Part shown: positions 26,978 to 36,700 of the stretch, one piece after another
How the letters are laid out: each line of letters begins with the position of its first letter
Numbering within the stretch: the first letter of the stretch is position 1
Translations under genes and position numbers: made by a program
Assembly (NCBI RefSeq): GCF_030068615.1
Contig: NZ_JASJOC010000013.1
Location: 28,182-92,181, forward strand
DNA from: Halostagnicola sp. A-GB9-2
Lineage (GTDB): Archaea > Halobacteriota > Halobacteria > Halobacteriales > Natrialbaceae
Length of the DNA stretch: 64,000 nucleotides
Direction of reading: 5' to 3'
Notes under the pieces: model-generated
Databases searched by the model: none
What the model was told of the DNA's origin: nothing
Seen by the model: the letters and a program-made list of their open reading frames with translations, nothing else

Positions 26978-29098
26978 TTAGCCGGCACTCGCAGACGGCA
27001 GGCGAGCCACCTGACCTGGTTCCTCGACGCCACAGAGCGCACTAGCCGCCTCGAAGGCGTCTTCCGCTTCAGACGGTGAAACATGCTGTGGCGTAAACGC
27101 TGCCTGTTCATATGTTTCGGTTAGTGTTCGGAGTTGGGTGCCAGTTCGTGATTCACCCGTAAAATGAGTCTCATACCAGTTGTAGAATTCCCAATGTGTG
27201 AATGAACGACCTTGTTCTGGCTGGTCCATTGAATACGTGTTTCGAACAGCCGTGTATGCATTTCTGACTGCGGTATCTTGGCGGCCATTCGAGAGTTGGC
27301 TTCCAGCCGTTTCGAGAAGAGGCGCTACAGGTAATTCGGCTTCCGTCGGTGGCTCCTTGTCAACACTTCCGTCCGACATATCAGAGCCCGGTTGCTCAGT
27401 CCCTGCCTGACGCTTCCGATACCACAATCCAAGGCCAATTACAGCAAGAAGAGCGATACCACCGCCAATTCCGATCCATAGAACGGTATTCGATCCAAAA
27501 AAGGCGGATCCATCTGAAATCACAAGTGTCTGTTCTGCTGTTGCAGGAGCGAAGTTTGAGCCAGCCCCATCATAGCGTGCACTGATCTCGAGTTCGTCAG
27601 CTGAATCTGATGGGAGATCTATCAACGTGGAAAAGGACCCATCTTCGTCGGTTGGGACCGTTTTAGCAGTCATTCCTTTGACTTCGATCATAATCGATTC
27701 GGTAGCGATCCCATCACCATCGGTCGTCTCAAATGTCCCGCTAACTGCTAGTTGTTCTGTTCCGTCGTTGGCTTCCTCGAGCGTTGGCTCAACGGAAAGT
27801 TCAGTATCTGTCTCCACAATCGTCACAGAGGTATTTGCTTCAGTCGCCCCAATTGCGCGGTCCTCATACGGAAACACAGCACTAATCGATTGCTCACCGG
27901 CTTCAATATCTGCTGGAATACGTACTGAAGACGAGAACGACCCGTTGTCTACGATCGCTTCCGCACGCTGCTCCTCACCAAGAGTGATTCCAATCGGAAC
28001 ATCGTTGATGGGATGCCCGCCAGCACTGAACTCGCCCTCGACAGTTCTCTCATCCCCGTATTCTAATGCTTCAGGCGGTCCCTCTAAAGTTATCCAAGGG
28101 TCAGTCTGTTCAAATGTTACGTTGAGATCAGTTTCACTACCGAGGTACGTTGATTGGTTATCAGGAACGTACTCAATTAGTATTGAATCCGATGAAAGAG
28201 GTATCATCGTTGGACGATAGCTAAACTCAACAAAACCGTTATCGTCCGTTTCCGTTGAGATCGTTTTACCTTCTACTTCGAACTGGACGTCTTCGTTCTC
28301 GAGTGCGGTCCCATCAGCCGTTTCGATCTCGCCAGAGACTGGTAACGGATCAGTGAAAGATGCTGACTGTGAATCAGGCTCGAGATGGAGGGTGGTCTGG
28401 ATAAACTCTGTTTGCCGGATGCGTGATTGAGTTTCCTGTGTGGCAGTATTCTCTTCAGTAATAGAATTCCGCGTTTCGGTGAAATCTCGCTCAGTGGACA
28501 CAGAGATGTGTTCATAAAACCGATCGAGTTCATCACTCGAGGAATTGATTTCATCAGCAAGTTCGTTCAACTCTCGAGCAAGATCGCGCGCTCGATCCTC
28601 TTCACCCGCTTGAACGGCCTGTTCGTACTCCTCGAGCGTTTCGTTGTATTCCTCAAGGAGGTCAGCGTAACGCTGTTGCTCTTGGCCCGTTTCCTCGAGG
28701 AGTTCCGCAGTCGTGTTCGTTTCGTCCTCATCCGAATCAGGTTGTCCGGTATCGCCAGAGACTTCGACATACTGATCGAATCGTTCAGAATACTCTTCCC
28801 CAAGAAGATCTCGGGCCAGATCATACTGTCCCTCGGAAAGTGCGACGCTACTGTCCTCAAGGCGGTCACCAAGTTGATCCTCGAGCCAGGATTCGGTGGT
28901 ATCTGAATCAGCATCAGCATCGTACTCATCAGGGTTTTGGTGAGGAACGGTTTCATTGGTTTCTGCCCCACTATTAGCAATCGAAAAGCTTCCGTCTGGC
29001 TCGGTTGCAGAAACTCCAGTCACGCTAACAGCGACGCAAAGAGAGAGACTGAGCAATAACAGTGCGCAGATAACGGCTCTGCGGGAAACAGTACTCAC
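26978..29098 (-). CDS. DUF4129 domain cell-surface protein of the MoxR/DUF58 cluster
   Basis: The 706-residue product starts at a GTG with a signal peptide (cleavage near VSVTGVSA). Residues 85-215 are helical and rich in Glu/Arg with likely coiled coil. Three or more beta-sandwich repeats (about 230-525) are followed by one membrane helix near 542-562. The cytoplasmic C-terminus is DUF4129 (about 590-690, with YTAVRNTY and FTHWEFYNWYETHF). DUF4129 proteins accompany MoxR ATPases and DUF58 proteins; in some bacteria they are fused to transglutaminase domains. The extracytoplasmic repeats suggest that the machine senses or assembles something at the cell surface. Confidence 0.82.
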   Translation of the reverse strand: MSTVSRRAVICALLLLSLSLCVAVSVTGVSATEPDGSFSIANSGAETNETVPHQNPDEYDADADSDTTESWLEDQLGDRLEDSSVALSEGQYDLARDLLGEEYSERFDQYVEVSGDTGQPDSDEDETNTTAELLEETGQEQQRYADLLEEYNETLEEYEQAVQAGEEDRARDLARELNELADEINSSSDELDRFYEHISVSTERDFTETRNSITEENTATQETQSRIRQTEFIQTTLHLEPDSQSASFTDPLPVSGEIETADGTALENEDVQFEVEGKTISTETDDNGFVEFSYRPTMIPLSSDSILIEYVPDNQSTYLGSETDLNVTFEQTDPWITLEGPPEALEYGDERTVEGEFSAGGHPINDVPIGITLGEEQRAEAIVDNGSFSSSVRIPADIEAGEQSISAVFPYEDRAIGATEANTSVTIVETDTELSVEPTLEEANDGTEQLAVSGTFETTDGDGIATESIMIEVKGMTAKTVPTDEDGSFSTLIDLPSDSADELEISARYDGAGSNFAPATAEQTLVISDGSAFFGSNTVLWIGIGGGIALLAVIGLGLWYRKRQAGTEQPGSDMSDGSVDKEPPTEAELPVAPLLETAGSQLSNGRQDTAVRNAYTAVRNTYSMDQPEQGRSFTHWEFYNWYETHFTGESRTGTQLRTLTETYEQAAFTPQHVSPSEAEDAFEAASALCGVEEPGQVARLPSASAG

Positions 29099-29310
29099 AA
29101 GTTCAGGTTTGTGGCACTAACCAAAAAAGTATCTTCTCAAGAGTTTCGTTTCACAGGCGATCGAGGCGGATGTGCCGACTCTTGAGGCCAGAGGAAGCCG
29201 ACACTCGAGATTTAGACTATACACATGACACCCTCCCAACTGTAACAAAGAGAGAAGGCACACAAACCGGTACCAATAGCTTCAACATGTGACCGAAGAG
29301 TCTGTTGTAT

Positions 29311-30798
29311 ATGCGTTTGACGCATCGGCTATGGATGATTTGTGTTCTTGCAGTCGGTCTTGCCGTCCTCGCTCTCATTTTTGCCAGACCCGTGTTACTC
29401 GCCGGGGCGGTAATGATCAGCGTCTGGATACTCACCAGGCAGTACCTATTCGTACGGGAACTCTCCAAAGTGGTTGACTCACTATCAGTCAGCCAAACAC
29501 CATCACTAACAAATCTTCGAACGGAGGACTCGTCGATTGTTACGTTCAGGGCAACACTCGAAGAACCAAGCCCGTTACAGCTCCATTTGGAAGCAGGTAT
29601 TCCACCTGCTGCGTCGATAACCCAGTTACTCGAGTTGGCAATCGGACCAGGCACAACAGAGCAGACACAGACCGCATCAGCTGAATGGGCGGTTGCTGGA
29701 ACCCACCAATTCCGAGAGCCACAGTTGACCGCCTCGGATGGCCTCTTTGAAGAAACCGTATCGATGGGAACAACACCTGCTGTGACGGTCGAACCACGAA
29801 GTCCACGGAACATGCATGTCGGTGTCGGTGGAACGCGTGTTCCACTGGTCCAGGGTGAACACGAAACAGGACGAACAGGGTCTGGTCTGGAACCCGCAGA
29901 ACTTCGTGAATACGTTCCAGGTGACACCGCAGAGAAGATTGACTGGAAGGCGACTGCTCGATTGGCAACACCACATGTGAGAACGTACGAGACAGAGACG
30001 GATCGGCCGACAGTCCTTGTTTTGGATCAACGAAGCCACCTGGCAATGGGACCAGCAGGCGAAACAAAACTCGATTATCTCAGAGAAGCAGCGATGTCGA
30101 TTGCAGCAAGTACTCGCCAACTCGGAGATCCGCTGGGACAACTCACAATCGGTGATGAAGGTATTACGAGCCGAATTCGACCGACCAGTGGGTCCGGGAC
30201 GTATACTACAATCCGTCGTCAACTCCTTGAGCTTGAACCCACGCTCTCTCCTACCAACGCTCAAACGGGCCAAACCCAATACGGGCCACAAGCGGCTACA
30301 CCAAAGGAATCAAGCGATACACAAAGAGACGTACATCGACAACACAGTCATAGTAGAACGAACCCAACGAATGCACTCGAGAAGCTCGGTACTGATAACA
30401 GCCGATTCACGGACCAGCTCAAGCCGTTTTACGAAAATCAAACAGTCTATAGTACCCGAATACGGAATGATCCTTTCTCGAGCGCTGTCGAATCGATCTT
30501 GAACGACCGATGGGGGAACGCCCTCACAGTACTCTGTACAGATGATTCGAATCCAACAGAATTGAAGACAATTGTTCGACTACTTCGGGCGAATGGGAAC
30601 ACTGTACTAGTCCTGTTGGCACCAACGATACTCTTCGAATCTGGAGCGCTCGTCGATGCAGAGAGCGCATACGACACCTACCTATCGTTTGAGACGCTTC
30701 GGCGCAATATCGATCAACTTGACGGCGTTTCTGCCTTCGAAATTGGCCCCGGAGACCGATTGACATCTGTGCTTACTGCTGGAGGTGCCGATAAATGA
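29311..30798 (+). CDS. DUF58 protein (von Willebrand A-like, MoxR partner)
   Basis: Started at the ATG giving MRLTHRLW the protein has 495 residues. Two membrane helices lie near the N-terminus (about 6-48). The diagnostic DUF58 signature ELREYVPGDTAEKIDWKATARL is present near residue 200 and is followed by a vWA-like Rossmann region (TVLVLDQRSHLAMG in place of a full MIDAS). DUF58 proteins are clients or adaptors of MoxR AAA ATPases. The gene is divergent from the DUF4129 gene and begins a three-gene plus-strand operon. The start is chosen over TTG at 29305. Confidence 0.87.
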   Translation: MRLTHRLWMICVLAVGLAVLALIFARPVLLAGAVMISVWILTRQYLFVRELSKVVDSLSVSQTPSLTNLRTEDSSIVTFRATLEEPSPLQLHLEAGIPPAASITQLLELAIGPGTTEQTQTASAEWAVAGTHQFREPQLTASDGLFEETVSMGTTPAVTVEPRSPRNMHVGVGGTRVPLVQGEHETGRTGSGLEPAELREYVPGDTAEKIDWKATARLATPHVRTYETETDRPTVLVLDQRSHLAMGPAGETKLDYLREAAMSIAASTRQLGDPLGQLTIGDEGITSRIRPTSGSGTYTTIRRQLLELEPTLSPTNAQTGQTQYGPQAATPKESSDTQRDVHRQHSHSRTNPTNALEKLGTDNSRFTDQLKPFYENQTVYSTRIRNDPFSSAVESILNDRWGNALTVLCTDDSNPTELKTIVRLLRANGNTVLVLLAPTILFESGALVDAESAYDTYLSFETLRRNIDQLDGVSAFEIGPGDRLTSVLTAGGADK

Positions 30799-31352
30799 CA
30801 ACAGTAGGGATCCCGGAGACACCACGTCTCGAGTCTACGCTCCTAACCGCAGAAACAAAACGAGAATACTTGCCAGAGTTGCTTGCGTATTTATTACTTA
30901 TTCTCGCTTTCGGAATGACTGGCGGGGTTGTCGGAGGTCTCGCTGGACTCGTAACAGCTCTTGTCTGGTACAAGGTTGGCAACCCGTTTGCATTTGCTGT
31001 CGGCCATCTCCTCCTTATCGTTATATTCCCTCACGGAATCGCACTCAGTACCTTTGTCTTAGTCGAGCTTGCCTTTCTTGCAGTACTTATTGGACCATTG
31101 GTACGGGCTCGATTCCGTGTCCTACCCATACTAAATAGTATTCTTTGTACACTCCTTTTACTAGGACTGAGTTGGTTCATTATTCATCGCTATTCGCTCT
31201 GGCTCGCAACGGTGCTATGTACGGGTATAATTTCTCTCTGTCTCTACACTATCCACCGACACGGGCTCATCACTCTTGGACTCGTCTCAGTAGAGAGCGA
31301 TGATAAACGAGTAGAAACAACCGAAACAGCAACCCAATCGACTCATGAGTAA
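30795..31352 (+). CDS. Polytopic membrane protein of the DUF58 operon
   Basis: The 185-residue protein has about five membrane helices between residues 28 and 165 with short loops, plus hydrophilic ends. It overlaps the DUF58 stop by 4 nt (ATGA) and the next gene by 8 nt, so it belongs to the same translational unit. No named domain was recognised; similar small membrane proteins recur in haloarchaeal DUF58 operons. It probably forms the membrane part of the MoxR/DUF58 assembly. Confidence 0.7.
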   Translation: MTTVGIPETPRLESTLLTAETKREYLPELLAYLLLILAFGMTGGVVGGLAGLVTALVWYKVGNPFAFAVGHLLLIVIFPHGIALSTFVLVELAFLAVLIGPLVRARFRVLPILNSILCTLLLLGLSWFIIHRYSLWLATVLCTGIISLCLYTIHRHGLITLGLVSVESDDKRVETTETATQSTHE

Positions 31353-32223
31353 TCAGAATACCACACTGTCCGAACAGACGCCTGACCATCAGACAGCGGA
31401 AACAACCCAAGAAACCACCGATCAACTCGAGCTCGAAGCCCAGCTTGAAGTTCTCCAAGCAGAAAACAAGCGACTTCGAAACGAATATGCGCGTTCTCAC
31501 CAATCGCAGTATCGAAAGACTTCAATTGGACTGATCGGAGTAGGGGTGCTCGCGTTCATCGGTGGGGGACTATTTCCCGACGTCAGGGAGGTTTTCATTG
31601 CTATTGGGGCAACTGGCATCTTCGCAGGAATCCTAACCCACTTTCTCACTCCAGGTCAATTTGTTGCCGCGAGTGTTGGCGAACATGTATATACTGCTTG
31701 TGCCCGTCGCGAGTCGGCTATTGCTGAAGAACTCGGACTGCAAGGAGAGTCAGTCTATGTGCCGAATGAACGTGGCAAATCAGCACAGTTGTTTGTCCCC
31801 CTCGATGCAGCCTATACAACTCCCAGTGAGGGTTCTGGTCCATTTATCCTCGAATCGGGTAAACGAGGTCTCCTCGTCGAAACAACTGGAGCAGGACTGT
31901 TTGAGGAGTTTGAACGATCCCTATCAGGGAATTTTGACGAGACCCCCGCTGTTCTCTGTTCCCAATTGTGTGACGGACTTGTGGAAGTATTCGAACTAGC
32001 TGGACATGCAGAGCAGGACATCGATACTGCGGACGGCCGGATCACAGTCGCGATCTCGGACAGCGCATACGGTGCCGTTGATCGCTTCGACCATCCGATT
32101 AGCTCATTTCTTGCAGTCGGGCTTGCTATTGGACTCGAACAACCGGTAACAGTTACTGTGGATACCGGTGACCAACGATCGGATTGGTTGGTGACGTGTC
32201 GATTCGATAACAATCAAGAGTGA
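31345..32223 (+). CDS. Coiled-coil and membrane protein, third gene of the DUF58 operon
   Basis: The 292-residue product has a Gln/Glu-rich start, a coiled coil (about 28-52), two membrane helices (about 58-77 and 82-103), and a soluble domain of about 180 residues. That domain includes conserved-looking segments GSGPFILESGKRGLLVETTG and ISSFLAVGLAIGLEQPVTVTV. No standard enzyme motif is visible. It is the last plus-strand gene and faces the convergent moxR gene. The family is seen in haloarchaeal DUF58/MoxR loci but has no assigned activity that I can name with certainty. Confidence 0.68.
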   Translation: MSNQNTTLSEQTPDHQTAETTQETTDQLELEAQLEVLQAENKRLRNEYARSHQSQYRKTSIGLIGVGVLAFIGGGLFPDVREVFIAIGATGIFAGILTHFLTPGQFVAASVGEHVYTACARRESAIAEELGLQGESVYVPNERGKSAQLFVPLDAAYTTPSEGSGPFILESGKRGLLVETTGAGLFEEFERSLSGNFDETPAVLCSQLCDGLVEVFELAGHAEQDIDTADGRITVAISDSAYGAVDRFDHPISSFLAVGLAIGLEQPVTVTVDTGDQRSDWLVTCRFDNNQE

Positions 32224-32252
32224 TCAGGGTTCGTTCTAGTATATAGACAAGG

Positions 32253-33266
32253 TCAGATTGTTTGTGAGTCGATTGGCCCACCCTCAGTACTATCGACATC
32301 TGGAACCTCAACATCTGAAACAATATTCCCAACCACAGTTTCCGGCTTGATATCGTTGAGTTCGGCATCAGTACCCAGTACAAGACGGTGAGCGAGGATT
32401 GATTCTGAAAGTACCTTCACGTCATCGGGAATCGCATAATTGCGTCCGTGTATCGCTGCTCGTGCTTTCGCTCCGTCGAGAAACGCAAGGCTTGCTCGAG
32501 GAGATGCACCATGGACGACCTGTGAATGCTCACGCGTTGCTTCGACGAGATCAAGAACATACCCTTTGACAGAGTCAGCAACATAGACATCCATCGCCTG
32601 AGACCGAGCCTCGAGGATCTCGCTTGTTGTGACTGCCTGTGTGATGTTCTGCGGTCCGAGTTCCGGGTTCTCATCAAAGCGCTCCAGTAATTCTTCTTCA
32701 CTAGTGCGATCAGGGAGATCAATAGTGATCTTCAACTGGAAGCGATCTCGCTGAGCTTCTGGAAGTTCGAACACACCTTCCATCTCGACTGGGTTCTGCG
32801 TTGCAACAACCATGAACGGCTCTGGAAGTGAAAGAGTGTCACCTTCAATTGTAACCTGCCGTTCTTGCATTGACTCGAGAAGCGCACTCTGGGTTTTCGG
32901 TGTAGCACGATTAATCTCGTCTGCGACAACGAGATTTGCAAAGATCGGACCACGTTGGAGTTCGAACTCCCCAAGATTTTCCCGGTAGACATGTGTTCCT
33001 GTAATGTCAGCGGGGAGAACGTCGGGCGTCATCTGGATTCGTTTGTACTCAAGATTAGTTGCGTGTGCAAAGAGATTCGCAATGGTTGTCTTCCCAACTC
33101 CTGGGACTCCTTCAAGGAGGAGATGTCCTCGAGTCAACAGTGCAATTGTAAGTTGTTCGATTGCTGTATCATTTCCAACGAGGACCTGCTCAGTTTCAGC
33201 ACGTACTTTGTCGTAGATCGCTTCAGGATTGCTATCGCTTCGATTTGTCCCATCCGTCTCGCTCAT
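32253..33266 (-). CDS. MoxR-family AAA+ ATPase
   Basis: The 337-residue ATPase has Walker A in LLEGVPGVGKTTIANLFA (about 55-72) and the sensor/Walker B region NLVVADEINRATPKTQSALLESMQE. The ATQNP motif, the arginine-finger segment AQRDRFQLKI and the C-terminal lid VHGASPRASLAFLDGAKARA follow. MoxR proteins act as chaperones that install cofactors or remodel partner proteins with DUF58/vWA adaptors. The gene overlaps the end of the DUF4350 gene by about 35 nt, so it is coupled to it. With the DUF58 and DUF4129 proteins it makes a complete membrane-linked MoxR module. Confidence 0.92.
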   Translation of the reverse strand: MSETDGTNRSDSNPEAIYDKVRAETEQVLVGNDTAIEQLTIALLTRGHLLLEGVPGVGKTTIANLFAHATNLEYKRIQMTPDVLPADITGTHVYRENLGEFELQRGPIFANLVVADEINRATPKTQSALLESMQERQVTIEGDTLSLPEPFMVVATQNPVEMEGVFELPEAQRDRFQLKITIDLPDRTSEEELLERFDENPELGPQNITQAVTTSEILEARSQAMDVYVADSVKGYVLDLVEATREHSQVVHGASPRASLAFLDGAKARAAIHGRNYAIPDDVKVLSESILAHRLVLGTDAELNDIKPETVVGNIVSDVEVPDVDSTEGGPIDSQTI

Positions 33267-34365
33267 TGATTCTCTCTTTCGAGTCGTTCTTGTTAAGGGC
33301 TCGTATCACACGTTGTATTCGATCTTCATCCCATTCGGGATGTTCACGTCGAAGATAAGCAACACGAGACTCAGAAGAGAGAGTCTCCGAGCGATCGATC
33401 TCGTCTGGTCCCGACAATTGCGACAATCGACCCACCGTAAACAGGGGAGTGCCCTCTCGACGCAAAACGAGTGCAATGGCAGCTATCATACTCCCTCCGA
33501 TCAGTCCCTGAAGAACTGGCATCGATCGAATCGTAAGTAGTGCATTAGTGAGGGGAGGGAGTTCGTTAGTATGGGAGATATCCATGAGCACGTGTTCTCG
33601 GTCTGTATATTGTTGAGCGAGAAATGCACTGTTATCAGACTCCTCATACATCGAGTTGATCGTGATGCTGGGATCGCCGACTAGTATTACTTCACCCTCT
33701 TCAACGGATTCAACTGTCGCAACTGGATAACTTCGAAGGTCGGAATCAGCTTCGAGTTCATCGTCAGGACTCGTCCCTAAGTATGCGAAATTGCTCGTCT
33801 CGATAAGCACAGTTGCGTTTCCTGGTTCGACCGCCGTCGCATGATTGAGGGCTAACTCGTCAACACCGTCCGTCCGAGAATGGGTCTCGACACCTGTTGC
33901 TACGGGCATTGCTGGACCGTTGTTATACGATTCTACATCAAGCACCAACTGCCCATTCGTTCGCGCTTCAGCACCAACCGATTCCAGCAACTCATTCCCG
34001 CTCGAGCCGAAATTGTCGAGAATTACTACTGAGCCGCCCCGCTCAAGAAATTGACGGACCCGTTCTGCATCCCCGTCATCATACTCCTCATCAGGAGAAA
34101 CGATGAACGCAACAGTGTTATCGGGTTCAATATCGTCGTATTGGGTCGTGTCACGGACGAGCTCCCGTTCGATTTCCGGGTTGTTTTCAATATCATCATC
34201 AAATTCCCCCGTTCCATCCCATGATGGATTGGTCGGGTCAAACGCCGCAGTAGACGTACTGCCAGCAATTCCAAAGCCGGCGACGACCGTTACCAGAAGA
34301 ACGGTAAGGAGGACAATCGGCCATTTGATTCCAGTTGGAGACTGGAACAGCCCGAATAGGTTCAC
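33232..34365 (-). CDS. DUF4350 domain membrane protein
   Basis: The 377-residue product begins at a GTG. One helix near residues 16-36 anchors an extracytoplasmic DUF4350 domain (about 60-260), recognisable by DTTQYDDIEPDNTVAFIVSPDEEY and RQFLERGGSVVILDNFGSSGNELL, a glutamine-amidotransferase-like fold without visible catalytic Cys. A second helix follows near residues 290-308. DUF4350 proteins are standard members of MoxR/DUF58/DUF4129 clusters. The gene precedes and overlaps moxR. Function within the cluster is unknown. Confidence 0.82.
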   Translation of the reverse strand: MNLFGLFQSPTGIKWPIVLLTVLLVTVVAGFGIAGSTSTAAFDPTNPSWDGTGEFDDDIENNPEIERELVRDTTQYDDIEPDNTVAFIVSPDEEYDDGDAERVRQFLERGGSVVILDNFGSSGNELLESVGAEARTNGQLVLDVESYNNGPAMPVATGVETHSRTDGVDELALNHATAVEPGNATVLIETSNFAYLGTSPDDELEADSDLRSYPVATVESVEEGEVILVGDPSITINSMYEESDNSAFLAQQYTDREHVLMDISHTNELPPLTNALLTIRSMPVLQGLIGGSMIAAIALVLRREGTPLFTVGRLSQLSGPDEIDRSETLSSESRVAYLRREHPEWDEDRIQRVIRALNKNDSKERINERDGWDKSKR

Positions 34366-34564
34366 GGATCCCCTCCCGAAAGCGAGAAAATCGTACTAGA
34401 TTGGCATATTTGATTATGGCTCCCCTCCAAAGAAAGAACAGTGCGAGTTTCTCGCCCCACCGTGGGCGGAAGTGAATCGCGTGCGCTCGTCTGCGTCCGC
34501 GTATAGTCGATTGTCACAGAACGATCGAGTCTACTGCCTGAAGTCACGGGTAGGGCGGGGTAGT

Positions 34565-34846
34565 TTACCATGCAAACACCTCCGGAGGTAAAATCTCGAG
34601 TATTCGACGAACAACGATGATTCCAAATCCGATTAGTCCGATAACGATTACCCACATCAGACGACGTCGCCATTTTGGAGTGACAGTGACCGGTGCCGTT
34701 AGCTCTGTCAAGATGAGAAACCCGATTAGTGTGAGAACAAAGAACAACTCATAGGATAGCGATCCGAGCAGTGTAAGGACAAGAATCGTCGCAACCATCC
34801 AAGCGATTTGTCCATATACGAATCGCATACGTCGGCGTGTCGCCAT
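34565..34846 (-). CDS. Small three-helix membrane protein of the MoxR cluster
   Basis: The 93-residue protein has a basic start (MATRRRMR), three membrane helices (about 11-30, 32-50 and 63-82) and a short acidic tail. It precedes the DUF4350-moxR pair by about 200 bp in the same direction. A gene of this size and topology is common at this position in haloarchaeal MoxR clusters. No domain name can be given. Confidence 0.62.
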   Translation of the reverse strand: MATRRRMRFVYGQIAWMVATILVLTLLGSLSYELFFVLTLIGFLILTELTAPVTVTPKWRRRLMWVIVIGLIGFGIIVVRRILEILPPEVFAW

Positions 34847-35013
34847 CTACTCGAGTAAACAGTTGGCAAGCACCGTAAATGATACGACTCACAGCCGAAC
34901 ACACAAAGATTGAGCAGTGTCAGTTAACTGCCTCGGGGTCAAGTGGTTCGAGAGACTTGAGAGGTCTGTACCCCCTGTTGAATACAGCCGGAAACGGCCG
35001 CATGTCTAAACAA
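34847..35013. other. Junction sequence with a short dispersed block
   Basis: Near 34930 lies GCCTCGGGGTCAAGTGGTTC, identical to a block near 10490. It marks the left edge of the decayed region that continues to 36.2 kb. Confidence 0.4.
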
Positions 35014-35391
35014 TGTCATTACAGCGACTTCTTTAATATCTGAGTGTTTGTCAAGGACTTCCTCAACTTCGGTCGAATAGACGTTCATGCCACCAGTGAT
35101 GATCACGTTGCTTTTCCGGCCAAGCAAATATACGTATCCGTCCTCATCTATTCGCCCGATGTCCCCGACATGGATCCACCCGTCCGAGAGACTTGCTTCC
35201 GTCACCTCGGGACGGTCGTGATACCGCTGCATCGCGTATGGTGCAGTGGCGGGGATTTCTCCTTCTTCGACGGGCTGGATATCATCACCGGTCTGGATGT
35301 CGATAACTCGAACCGCAGACATCAGTGTCGGGTGGCCGGCAGAACTCAGTCGAGGGCTCTGTCTAGTTGAGCCAGTTTGAGGAACGAGCAA
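35014..35391 (-). pseudogene. Acyl-CoA synthetase (AMP-binding) internal fragment
   Basis: About 126 codons on the minus strand match the middle and C-terminal part of an acyl-AMP ligase: AVRVIDIQTGDD, EGEIPATAP, the motif DGWIHVGDIGRIDEDGYVYL, GRKSNVIITGGMNVYSTEVE and EVLDKHSDIKEVAVM. The N-terminal ATP-binding P-loop and the end are missing on both sides, and the frame runs into unrelated sequence. It is a non-functional fragment stranded beside the IS6 relic. Confidence 0.82.
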
Positions 35392-35413
35392 GTCGTTGAG
35401 TTAATTTGGACTC

Positions 35414-36195
35414 ATGCTCGCAAACCTGCTCAGCGAGAGGTACGACGCGGATTTAGAAGAAACTTGTGAGAACGATCGGACAGCGATTGCGTCAGGGCGT
35501 TCGCCGTCCGGCTCCACGCAACTGGATGTTTGCTTCGGGAGACAACAACGATTCTCACCGAATTAGGCGTTGAACGCTCTCATGGAGCAGTTTGAAACTG
35601 GGTACATCGGCTGGCTGACAGCGTTTCTGACGCTCCGTCGTCCACGAAAACAAAGTTCTCGTGCGGCCTCTTGGAGAGCAAAGCTCTCCAACGGTCGGCG
35701 AATCTTCGATTCGCCTCGACATCAGAACGCATCGCGTCCTGAGGACGGCGAAGCCGACGCGGGTCGCGGTTGACGAGACTGCTGTCAAAATTAACGGTGA
35801 GTGGTCTTGGTTATTCGATGCAATAGACCTCGACACAAAGTTAATTCTCGACGTCCAGTTGTTCGGACGCCACGACACTGATCTAGCGGCTGCGTTCTTG
35901 TATGGAATCCGTGAAAAACACGATCTTTCTGAATCGGTGTTTCTCGTCGATCAGTTTGGCTACCGGACTGCCCTTGCTCGATTAGGATTGAACGATCGGG
36001 TTGACTATACCGACCGAAATCTGATCAAAAAGTGGTTTCACACTCTCAAATGCGAGTTGACCGTTTCCACAACTCGTGGGTGGGAAGTCGGGCGAGCGCA
36101 CGCAAATGGATTGAACAGTTCGTACATTACTACAACCATCAGAGACCGAATCAATAGCTCGGTGGACGAACGCCAGCTGACGGGGTGCTAAAAGT
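35414..36195 (+). pseudogene. IS6-family transposase (ISH14/ISH15-like), disrupted
   Basis: The plus strand encodes pieces of a haloarchaeal IS6 transposase: MLANLLSERYDADLEET at the start, RLADS in the middle, then RVAVDETAVKINGEWSWLFDAIDLDTKLILDVQLFG with the first catalytic Asp region, and FLVDQFGYRTALARLGL. After HTLK a one-base deletion near 36049 shifts the frame; the correct continuation (MRVDRFHNSWVG, KWIEQFVHYYNHQRPNQ) lies in the next frame and ends in a premature TAG. Earlier frameshifts lie between 35490 and 35580. A hairpin array splits the gene at 35644-35746. It cannot encode an active enzyme. Confidence 0.85.
35644..35746. repeat. Array of four short hairpins inserted in the IS6 relic
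   Basis: Four stem-loops follow one another. They are CACGAAAAC-AAA-GTTCTCGTG (one mismatch), TTGGAGAGC-AAA-GCTCTCCAA (perfect), GGCGAATC-TTC-GATTCGCC (perfect) and CAGAACGC-ATC-GCGTCCTG (one mismatch). Every loop is three nucleotides. Removing about 103 bp restores the IS6 linker between RLADSVSDAPSS and AKPTRVAVDE, so the array looks like a separate insertion into an earlier transposon. Related single hairpins occur elsewhere in the window. Confidence 0.6.
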
Positions 36196-36625
36196 GGACG
36201 CGGTTCTTGGAAGCATTCACGAAGCGATGTCCACAGCCGTCAACACCTTAGCATCCGCTTCAGTGGACTGTAACAGGTGATCCGCGCTAGCCGCCTCGAG
36301 ATTAGCCACAAACTGTGAGCCGCTTAGTCGTCCGAACTCGTCAGCCTAATGCAGATTGGAGTTCATTATCCTAGAAATCGCCCTTCTCCGTGTCGAATTC
36401 GGGGTATAGCAGTCGATGTGTCTCCCTGCCTCCGAGGATAGGAGTAACAGTGGATTGGCAAAGCTGACGAGAGATCTGTGTTACCGTAGAATGGACGTTT
36501 CGCCCCGCGAGAACCGCTCGTTGACTGCAAACCGCGATATCCTCGCGGCGGTCGAGATTCCGAGGGGCAAATTCCATGAACGATGTGAAGTTTCTATGTA
36601 TTTGGTTGGGAACGGTTTCGAAGAA
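36196..36625. other. Intergenic region between IS6 relic and orc gene, no supported gene
   Basis: Short frames on both strands overlap here but none shows a domain. The stretch ends with the first origin iteron. Confidence 0.4.
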
Positions 36626-36700
36626 ACACATCGATAGAGGTGTGTGATTGATATTTGCCTCTACTATCACCAAGTGAAATTAGCTTCTCGAACTCAGACC

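Noticed and set aside
28427..28906. Plus-strand frame opposite the DUF4129 gene
   Set aside because: It lies wholly inside the coiled-coil coding part of the real gene and has no recognisable features.
36371..36673. Overlapping small frames on both strands before the orc gene
   Set aside because: Neither shows a domain, start context or acidic composition; probably decayed DNA.
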